From Acidobacteriota bacterium (GTDB taxonomy: Bacteria > Acidobacteriota > Vicinamibacteria > Vicinamibacterales > UBA2999): a DNA stretch of 37,325 nt. Under the pieces are notes generated by a model, which did no database searches, was not told the origin of the DNA, and saw nothing but the letters and a program-made list of their open reading frames with translations. Positions 16,350 through 22,327 of the stretch are shown piece after piece (position 1 is the stretch's first letter; every line of letters starts with the position of its first letter). A program made the translations under genes and the position numbers. The DNA lies in NCBI GenBank assembly GCA_016213695.1, contig JACQZV010000007.1, forward strand, positions 1 through 37,325. Direction: 5' to 3'.

Positions 16350-16355
16350 TAGAAT
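16350..16355 (+). promoter_or_regulatory. Putative -10 element TAGAAT before the Mo-hydroxylase genes
   Basis: TAGAAT followed by CCGCC, exactly 8 bases before ATG 16364, the same geometry as at 3434. No Shine-Dalgarno is present in the gap, supporting a leaderless start. No -35 is evident. Confidence 0.5.
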
Positions 16356-16363
16356 CCGCCCCT

Positions 16364-16834
16364 ATGAGCGCCATCACGTTGAAGGTGAACGGCCGGGCAC
16401 ATACGGTGGACGTGGATCCGGCGACGCCCCTGCTGTTCGTGCTGAGCGACGACCTCGAACAGCGCGGACCGAAGTTCGGCTGCGGCCTCGGCCAGTGCGG
16501 TGCGTGCACGGTGATCGCCAACGGCAGGGCCATCCGGTCGTGCACGACCACCGTCCAGACGGTGGCCGGCGCGGAGATCACCACGCTCGACGGCCTGGGC
16601 ACTCCCGAGAAGCCGCATCCGCTGCAGCAGGCGTTCATCGACGAACAGGCCGCGCAGTGCGGATTCTGCCTGAGCGGCGTCATTCTGACGGCGAAGGCCT
16701 TCCTCGACCAGAACCCGAAAGCGACCGAGCGCGAGATCCGGCAGGCGCTCGCCGGCGTCCTGTGCCGCTGCTTCACGCACACCCGGATGCTCCGCGCCAT
16801 CAACACGTACGCGCAGCAGGGGAGGAACGCATGA
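16364..16834 (+). CDS. iorA: Molybdenum hydroxylase small subunit, two [2Fe-2S] (IorA-like)
   Basis: 156 residues, typical length. The N-terminal plant-type ferredoxin domain carries C-x4-C-x2-C (FGCGLGQCGACTV) plus C in IRSCTT; the C-terminal helical domain carries CGFC and LCRC, the second cluster that sits close to the molybdopterin. It transfers electrons from the large subunit to an external acceptor. The partner gene overlaps its stop by four bases (ATGA). With no FAD-subunit gene next door, the pair fits the isoquinoline 1-oxidoreductase/aldehyde dehydrogenase type that uses quinone or cytochrome c. RCFTH replaces the commoner RCGTH. The symbol denotes family, not proven substrate. Confidence 0.9.
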   Translation: MSAITLKVNGRAHTVDVDPATPLLFVLSDDLEQRGPKFGCGLGQCGACTVIANGRAIRSCTTTVQTVAGAEITTLDGLGTPEKPHPLQQAFIDEQAAQCGFCLSGVILTAKAFLDQNPKATEREIRQALAGVLCRCFTHTRMLRAINTYAQQGRNA

Positions 16835-19176
16835 GGATGACGGCAGACGCGGCGGCCGGCCTCGCGCGCGCCGGGTTCTCGCGCCGGGCGTTCCTCAGAG
16901 GCTCGGGCGCGCTCGTTGTCGGCTTCACCCTCGGCGACGTGGCGGGACCGCTCGGCAGCACCAGCCTGGCGGGCGCGCAGACGCCGCCGGACCGCCGGAC
17001 GCAGCTCGACTCCTGGATTGCCATTGCGGCGGACGGGACGGTGACCGCATACACAGGCAAGTGCGAGCTCGGGCAGGGGCTCTACACGGCGCAGATGCAG
17101 CTGGTCGCCGAGGAGCTCTCGGTGCCGCTCGCCCGCGTCCGGCTCGTTCAATGCGACACGGGCGTGACGCCCGATGAGGGCACCACGTCGGGCGCACAGT
17201 CGCATCCGGCCAACTTCCGCAACGAGAACCTTGCCCTGGCCGGCGCCACGGCCCGCGAAGCGCTCGTGCGGCTCGCGTCCGCCCGGCTCGGCGTGCCGGC
17301 CGACCAGCTCGTTGCCTCCGACGGCCGCGTCGCGATGCGCACCGATCGGTCGCGCAGCGTCGGCTACGGCGAGCTGGTGGGCGGGAAGCGATTCGACCTG
17401 CCGCTCGACCCTGAGGCGAAGCGCAAGCCGCACGGCGAGTGGACGGTACTCGGCACGCCGGTCGCCCGCGTGGACATCCCGAGCCTGGTGACCGCGCGCG
17501 TCCAGTACGTGCACAACATGCGCGTGCCGGGCATGGTGCACGGCGCCGTCGTCCGTCCGCCGACGATCGGGGCGGCGCTCGCCGGCGTGGACGAGAGCTC
17601 GGTGAGCGGGATGCCGGGCTTCATCAAGGTCGTCACAAGGAAGAATTTCGTCGGTGTCGTGGCGCAGAAGCCGTGGCAGGCGCTGCAGATTGCCGCGAAG
17701 CTGAAGACGACATGGACGCCGGGCCCCGCGTTGCCGGACCAGCGCCGGTATTACGACTACCTCCGCACCCGGCCGACGCAGGACACGATCTGGGTCGACT
17801 CGGGCGACGTCGACGCGAAGCTGGCGGGCGCGGCCACCGTGTTGAAATCGACCTACTACCATCCGTACCAGATGCACGCATCGCTCGGCAGCTCGTGCGC
17901 CGTCGCCGACGTGCAGGGCCGCACAACGACCGTCTGGGCCGCGACGCAGAACGTGTACGGCCTGCGCGGCAATCTGGCGCGGGTGCTCGACGTCACGCCG
18001 GGTGACGTGCACGTCGTCTTCACGCGCGGGTCGGGCTGCTACGGGATCAACGGCGTGGATGCCGTGTCATTCGACGCGGCGCTGCTGTCGCAGGCGGTGG
18101 GCAAGCCGGTGCGCGTGCAGCTCACGCGCCGGGACGAAATGGCCTGGGAGAACTACGGCGTGCCGTTCGTCATCGACCAGCGGGTCGGCCTCGACGCCCA
18201 GGGCACCATCATCGCGTGGGACTACGAGAGCTGGACGGCCACGCGCGGCGGCCGCATCGGCAATGCCAACACGGGCAATATCGTGACCGGCGTTCTGCTC
18301 GGGTACCAGCCGCCGGCGTTCGCGCCGTCCGCGGCGAAGCCGACTGACCAGCCGTTCAACGACTCGAATCACGCACCCGCGTACGTGACCGGCTGCGTCG
18401 GCGGCATGTGCGACGGCAAGGGCACCATCGCCGGCGAGCGCGCGATCGCCAGGCGGACCGAATCGGAATTCTTCACCGGGCCGCTGCGCGCGCCGAACCA
18501 GCTCCAGAACACCTTCGCGCACGAATCGTTCATGGACGAGATCGCCGCGCACGCCAAAGCGGATCCGGTGGCCTACCGCCTCCGCCATCTGCGCGAGCAG
18601 CGCCTGATCGACGTGGTCGCCGCGGCGGCGAAGGCCGCGCGGTGGGAGCCGCGCCCGGCGCCCCGCGCCGGCAACCGCCGCACCGGCATCGCCAGCGGCC
18701 GCGGATTCGCGAGCGTGGCGATGGAAGCCGGCATCTACACGAACGGCTGGATTGCGATGGCGGTGGACGTCGAGGTCAACCAGGACACCGGCGTCGTCAT
18801 CGTCAAACGCCTGTTCATGGCGCACGACTCCGGACCGATTTCCAATCCCAACGGCCTCCGCAACCAGCTCGAGGGCGCGGCGCTGCAGGGCATGAGCCGC
18901 GCCCTGTCGGAAGAGGTGACGTGGGACGCTCAGAAGATCACGTCGGTCGACTGGCGGAGCTATCCGATTCCGTCGCTCGGGACCGAGATGCCGGTCATCG
19001 AAACCGTGCTCATCGATCGCCCAGGCGAGAACGCGACCGGGGCGGGTGAGACGGCGTCGGCGCCGATTGGCGCGGCCATCGGCAACGCGATCTTCGACGC
19101 CACGGGCGTTCGCCTGCGCCAGATTCCGTTCACGCCCGCGCGCGTGAAGGAAGCGCTGGCGGCGCGGCGGACCTAG
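16831..19176 (+). CDS. iorB: Molybdenum hydroxylase large subunit, molybdopterin-binding, Tat-exported (IorB-like)
   Basis: 781 residues from ATG 16831, preceded by GGAGGAACGC. A twin-arginine signal (SRRAFLRGSGALVVGF, residues 17-32) indicates folded export to the periplasm with the small subunit. GKCELGQGLYTAQMQLVAEEL is the first cofactor-binding segment; the core includes YYHPYQMHASLGSSCAVADV, GCYGINGVDAVSFDAALLSQAVGKPVRVQLTRRDE, and the C-terminal NATGAGETASAPIGAAIGNAIFDATG. The Glu in GAGE is the catalytic base of this superfamily. IorB-type enzymes hydroxylate N-heterocycles or oxidise aldehydes; the substrate is open. The frame stays open upstream through the MFS gene, but that is not a fusion: it has the wrong sequence there and would bury the Tat signal. 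Confidence 0.92.
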   Translation: MRMTADAAAGLARAGFSRRAFLRGSGALVVGFTLGDVAGPLGSTSLAGAQTPPDRRTQLDSWIAIAADGTVTAYTGKCELGQGLYTAQMQLVAEELSVPLARVRLVQCDTGVTPDEGTTSGAQSHPANFRNENLALAGATAREALVRLASARLGVPADQLVASDGRVAMRTDRSRSVGYGELVGGKRFDLPLDPEAKRKPHGEWTVLGTPVARVDIPSLVTARVQYVHNMRVPGMVHGAVVRPPTIGAALAGVDESSVSGMPGFIKVVTRKNFVGVVAQKPWQALQIAAKLKTTWTPGPALPDQRRYYDYLRTRPTQDTIWVDSGDVDAKLAGAATVLKSTYYHPYQMHASLGSSCAVADVQGRTTTVWAATQNVYGLRGNLARVLDVTPGDVHVVFTRGSGCYGINGVDAVSFDAALLSQAVGKPVRVQLTRRDEMAWENYGVPFVIDQRVGLDAQGTIIAWDYESWTATRGGRIGNANTGNIVTGVLLGYQPPAFAPSAAKPTDQPFNDSNHAPAYVTGCVGGMCDGKGTIAGERAIARRTESEFFTGPLRAPNQLQNTFAHESFMDEIAAHAKADPVAYRLRHLREQRLIDVVAAAAKAARWEPRPAPRAGNRRTGIASGRGFASVAMEAGIYTNGWIAMAVDVEVNQDTGVVIVKRLFMAHDSGPISNPNGLRNQLEGAALQGMSRALSEEVTWDAQKITSVDWRSYPIPSLGTEMPVIETVLIDRPGENATGAGETASAPIGAAIGNAIFDATGVRLRQIPFTPARVKEALAARRT

Positions 19177-19180
19177 CGGA

Positions 19181-19202
19181 GCGCACGCGCCCGGGCGTGC
19201 GC
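19181..19202. terminator. Hairpin between convergent iorB and MFS genes
   Basis: GCGCACGC (19181-19188), 6-base loop, GCGTGCGC (19195-19202): a perfect 8-bp GC stem located between two convergent stop codons. No T-tract on either strand, so a bidirectional terminator or transcription-pausing hairpin is only likely by position. Confidence 0.4.
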
Positions 19203-19212
19203 AGGTGCGGTC

Positions 19213-20574
19213 TCAGCGTGAGACGAGCTCGAGCGGGATCCTGTTGGTCCGCGGCCCCAGGCTCGCGATGATGGCCGCCACCCCGACCCAGGCCGCGGAG
19301 ACGAACAGCACGACCAGCCCCACCCCGCGCGGCAGCAGCGCCCCGATGAGGAGTGCGGATGAGGCGGCGCTCAGGCGGCTCCAGCTGTAGGTGAAGCCAA
19401 CGCCTGTCGCGCGCGCCCTGGTGGGAAACAGTTCCGCCTGGTAGGCGTGAAACGCGGCTGAAAACCAGTAGCTGAGCGTCGTGATCGTGGCGCCGCACGC
19501 CACCACCTGCCAGGGCGCCTGGGCCTGCAGGAACGCGAGTCCGGCGAAGACCATCCCCACCGACAGCGCGACGATCGTCCACTTCCGTTCGAATCGATCG
19601 GAGGAGAAGACCGCCAGCAACGGACCGAAGGGGCTCGCCAGCGCCATCAGCAGCGTGTAGCCGAGCGACGTCACGAGCGGGATCCCGCGCTGCACGAGCA
19701 GCGTGGGAAGCCAGTTCGCCCAGCCATAGAGGCCGACGGCCTGGAGCAACTGGAAGATCACCATCATGACCATCCGTCTGGCGTACGGTGGCCGCCACAG
19801 CTCCGCCCATGGCATCCGCGTCTCCCGGTCCGCCACGACCAGCCGTGGTTCCGGGAGCGGGGACCCGGTGTCCGCGATGACCTCGCGTTCGATGGCGGCG
19901 ATGATGGCGGCGGCCTCCGCCGTGCGCCCGCGGCTTTCGAGCCATCGCGGCGACTCGGTCAGTCCGCGGCGCATGTACCACGCGAAGGCCGCCCCGGCCG
20001 ATCCAATCACCATGACCCAGCGCCACCCGTCGATGAGCACGTGGGTTGGGACGAGGACGTACGAAATGGCCGCCGCGACCGGAATGGCGCTGAACCCGAC
20101 GACTTCGGTGATGGCCACGTACCGTCCGCGCACCGTGCCGGGCACCATCTCCGTCACGTAGGTGTCGATGACGATGAGCTCGGCGCCGATGCCGACGCCG
20201 GCGAGCGCACGCATGGCGATGAGCCACGCGGCGCTCGGGGCACAGGCGCCGGCGAGCGTGAACACCGAGTAGATGAGCAGCATGCAGATGAACGACGTCC
20301 GTCGGCCCAGGTAATCGCTGCCGAGGCCGAACACGATCGTGTCGACGAACATGCCGGCGAATCCCGCCGCCACCAGCAGGCTGAGCTGCTGCAGGTCGAG
20401 AAACCCCGAACCGCGGAGCGCGGCGCCGAGGTAGGCCACCATGAAGTTGTCGTAGAAGTCGAAGAAGGCGCCCAGGGACACGAGCGTGATGAAGCGACGA
20501 TGGAAGCGCGAGACCGGCAGGCGATCGAGCCGTCCGGCCACGTTGACCGCGAAGGGCTGAGCGTCCGCGCTCAC
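19213..20574 (-). CDS. MFS transporter (MHS/sugar-acid type)
   Basis: 453 residues, 12 predicted membrane segments. FFDFYDNFMVAYLGAAL in TM1, GLGSDYLGRRTSFIC (motif A), ALAGVGIGAELIVIDTYVTEMVPGTVRGRYVA (motif typical of acid symporters), LTESPRWLESRGR in the central loop, and AELFPTRARATGVGFTYSWSRLSAA near TM10-11. Substrate not predictable; relatives carry aromatic acids, metabolites or sugars. It converges on iorB; upstream on the same strand lies the cupin gene (20622), 47 bases away, so the two are possibly co-transcribed. Confidence 0.87.
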   Translation of the reverse strand: MSADAQPFAVNVAGRLDRLPVSRFHRRFITLVSLGAFFDFYDNFMVAYLGAALRGSGFLDLQQLSLLVAAGFAGMFVDTIVFGLGSDYLGRRTSFICMLLIYSVFTLAGACAPSAAWLIAMRALAGVGIGAELIVIDTYVTEMVPGTVRGRYVAITEVVGFSAIPVAAAISYVLVPTHVLIDGWRWVMVIGSAGAAFAWYMRRGLTESPRWLESRGRTAEAAAIIAAIEREVIADTGSPLPEPRLVVADRETRMPWAELWRPPYARRMVMMVIFQLLQAVGLYGWANWLPTLLVQRGIPLVTSLGYTLLMALASPFGPLLAVFSSDRFERKWTIVALSVGMVFAGLAFLQAQAPWQVVACGATITTLSYWFSAAFHAYQAELFPTRARATGVGFTYSWSRLSAASSALLIGALLPRGVGLVVLFVSAAWVGVAAIIASLGPRTNRIPLELVSR

Positions 20575-20621
20575 GTCCGCTGCTCCCGCACCCGCGCGAC
20601 CCTCGTCAGTGCGGTCGCACC

Positions 20622-21116
20622 CTATTTCCTGGTCGGGTCGTTCGCCGGATCGACGTACGTCGTCGAGGACGGTCCCGTGCCGGTGATCTGGATGACCACC
20701 TGATCCTTCGTCATCGCGAAGTGCGCCACGTTCGGCGGTTCGGTGTAGACGCTGCCGGGTCCGAACGGCTTGAGCGCCGCCTCATTGAATGTGTCGCCGT
20801 AGGCGAACAGCCACGTGCCCTTCACGACCGTGGCGACGCGGTCGTCGCGGTGCGAGTGCGCCTGGATCCGGAGATTGGGCGCCGCGCGCAGCAGGATGGT
20901 GTAGAGACCGGCCTTCGCCGGATCGCCCTTCAGGATCACGGTCTCGATGCCGCCCGCGCCAGACGTGCCGGCGCCGCCGGCGCGCGCGCTCGGCCACGGC
21001 ACGTCCTCGGGCCGCATGGTGAGGCGGCCGTCCTGGGCGTTCAGCGCGCAGACCGCGACCACGGCCATGCCGATCGCCGCGAGACCATGACGTCGAACCG
21101 ATGCACATGCGTTCAT
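20622..21116 (-). CDS. Secreted cupin-domain protein
   Basis: 164 residues from ATG 21116. Signal peptide over about residues 1-28 (GLAAIGMAVVAVCALNAQ). The single cupin barrel covers about 60-150 with HSHRDDRVATVVKGTWLFAYGD (metal ligand region H-x-H...), and GSVYTEPPNVAHFAM as the second cupin motif. It resembles secreted cupins of unknown role common in this type of genome; a small-molecule binding or ring-cleaving role is possible but not shown. A much longer upstream in-frame extension is rejected because it would overlap the divergent ttuC gene and bury the signal peptide. Confidence 0.85.
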   Translation of the reverse strand: MNACASVRRHGLAAIGMAVVAVCALNAQDGRLTMRPEDVPWPSARAGGAGTSGAGGIETVILKGDPAKAGLYTILLRAAPNLRIQAHSHRDDRVATVVKGTWLFAYGDTFNEAALKPFGPGSVYTEPPNVAHFAMTKDQVVIQITGTGPSSTTYVDPANDPTRK

Positions 21117-21132
21117 AGCGGACTCCGTGGCA

Positions 21133-21139
21133 TAGAATA
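21133..21139. promoter_or_regulatory. Overlapping divergent -10 elements between cupin gene and ttuC
   Basis: TAGAATA reads TAGAAT (21133-21138) toward ttuC and TATTCT (21139-21134) toward the cupin gene, sharing five bases. The cupin mRNA would have a leader of about 10 bases; the ttuC leader would be about 35-40 bases and consist mostly of a tandem repeat. Confidence 0.45.
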
Positions 21140-21150
21140 CTTCGACTTCA

Positions 21151-21180
21151 ACCGACAACTGACAACTGACAACCGACAAC
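21151..21180 (+). repeat. Tandem GACAACT/GACAACC repeat abutting the ttuC start
   Basis: Four degenerate 7-8-base units (ACCGACA, ACTGACA, ACTGACA, ACCGACA) run right up to ATG 21181, leaving no place for a Shine-Dalgarno. Confidence 0.6.
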
Positions 21181-22236
21181 ATGACACATCGGATCGCCGT
21201 GATCCCGGGCGACGGGATTGGCAAGGAAGTGGTTCCCGAAGGTCTGCGCGTCCTCGAAGCGGCCGGCCGCCGGTTCGGCTTCGACTTCGCATGGACGACG
21301 TTCGACTGGAGCTGCGAGCGATATACGAAGACGGGAAGCATGATGCCCGACGACGGGCTGGAGCAGCTCCGGACGTTCGAGGCGATCTTCCTCGGTGCCG
21401 TCGGCTTTCCGGGCGTCCCCGACCACGTGTCGCTCTGGGGCCTGCTGATTCCGATTCGGCGCGGGTTCCAGCAGTACATCAACCTGCGGCCCGTGCGCCT
21501 GCTGCCGGGCGCGCGCTCGCCGCTCGCCGGCCGCGGCCCCGCCGACATCGACATGGTGATCGTGCGCGAGAACTGCGAGGGCGAGTACTCGGAAATCGGC
21601 GGCCGCCTGTACCGCGGCACGCCCGATGAGCTGGCGGTGCAGGTGGCGATGTTCACGCGCAAGGGGTGCGACCGCGTGATCCGCTATGCGTTCGAGCTGG
21701 CGAAGACGCGCCCGCGGCGCCACCTGACGTGCGCCACCAAGTCGAACGGCATCATCCACAGCATGCCGTACTGGGACGAGCGGTTTGCCGCGATCGCCCG
21801 CGACTACCCGGACGTGCAGACGGCGAAGTATCACATCGACATCCTGACCGCCCATTTCGTCCAGCATCCCGACTGGTTCGACGTCGTCGTCGGCTCGAAC
21901 CTGTTCGGCGACATCCTCTCGGATCTGGGGCCGGCGGTCGCCGGCTCGATCGGGACGGCGCCCGGCGGCAACATCAACCCGGAGAAGGAGTACCCGTCGA
22001 TGTTCGAGCCGGTGCACGGCTCGGCGCCCGACATCGCGGGCAAGGCGATCGCGAATCCGCTTGCGCAGATCTGGACCGGCGCGATGATGCTGGATCACCT
22101 GGGGCATCAGGATGCCGGCCGCGCCGTGGTCGCGGCAATCGAGCGGGTCGTGGCCGACGGCAAGGTGCTCACGCGCGACCTCGGCGGCTCCGCGTCGACC
22201 GGGGACGTCGGGAAGGCGATCGCGGCATTGCTGTAG
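21181..22236 (+). CDS. ttuC: Tartrate dehydrogenase / D-malate dehydrogenase (decarboxylating)
   Basis: 351 residues, beta-decarboxylating dehydrogenase family (isocitrate/isopropylmalate type). It has IAVIPGDGIGKEVVPEGL at the N-terminus, LRPVRLLPGARSPL, VIVRENCEGEYSEIGGR (the REN-x-EG loop specific to the tartrate/D-malate branch), the catalytic Lys in TCATKSNG, VVVGSNLFGDILSDLGPAVAGSIGTAPGGNINP (metal-binding Asp pair) and FEPVHGSAPDIAGK (NAD-binding). Such enzymes oxidise tartrate or decarboxylate D-malate to pyruvate with NAD+. With the DASS carrier and fumarase further left this supports C4 hydroxy-acid use. Its start directly follows a tandem repeat and lacks a ribosome site. Confidence 0.93.
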   Translation: MTHRIAVIPGDGIGKEVVPEGLRVLEAAGRRFGFDFAWTTFDWSCERYTKTGSMMPDDGLEQLRTFEAIFLGAVGFPGVPDHVSLWGLLIPIRRGFQQYINLRPVRLLPGARSPLAGRGPADIDMVIVRENCEGEYSEIGGRLYRGTPDELAVQVAMFTRKGCDRVIRYAFELAKTRPRRHLTCATKSNGIIHSMPYWDERFAAIARDYPDVQTAKYHIDILTAHFVQHPDWFDVVVGSNLFGDILSDLGPAVAGSIGTAPGGNINPEKEYPSMFEPVHGSAPDIAGKAIANPLAQIWTGAMMLDHLGHQDAGRAVVAAIERVVADGKVLTRDLGGSASTGDVGKAIAALL

Positions 22237-22260
22237 CCTGTTGACGGCCCTTCAGTCCGT

Positions 22261-22312
22261 GGGGTAGTTTTCCCCTCTTACTGACCAGTCACGCCGGCAG
22301 CCGCGCTGCCGG
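22261..22312 (+). promoter_or_regulatory. Two hairpins in the leader of the first TonB receptor gene
   Basis: GGGGTAGTTTTCCCC (22261-22275) and a perfect 8-bp stem CCGGCAGC-CGC-GCTGCCGG (22294-22312) lie between ttuC and the receptor start; the second ends five bases before AAGGAG (22317-22322). Because a ribosome site and start follow at once, an mRNA leader structure is as likely as a ttuC terminator. Confidence 0.4.
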
Positions 22313-22327
22313 TGAGAAGGAGCATCC

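Noticed and set aside
15103-16830. Possible N-terminal fusion to the molybdenum hydroxylase large subunit (open frame of 1357 codons from 15103)
   Set aside because: The upstream part lies in a different frame of the MFS and iorA genes and is Arg/Ala-rich noise. A ribosome site, ATG and Tat signal mark the real start at 16831.
22237-22327. Classical Rho-independent terminator after ttuC
   Set aside because: The hairpins are not followed by a T-tract and the second lies next to the next gene's ribosome site, so I recorded them as leader structure instead.
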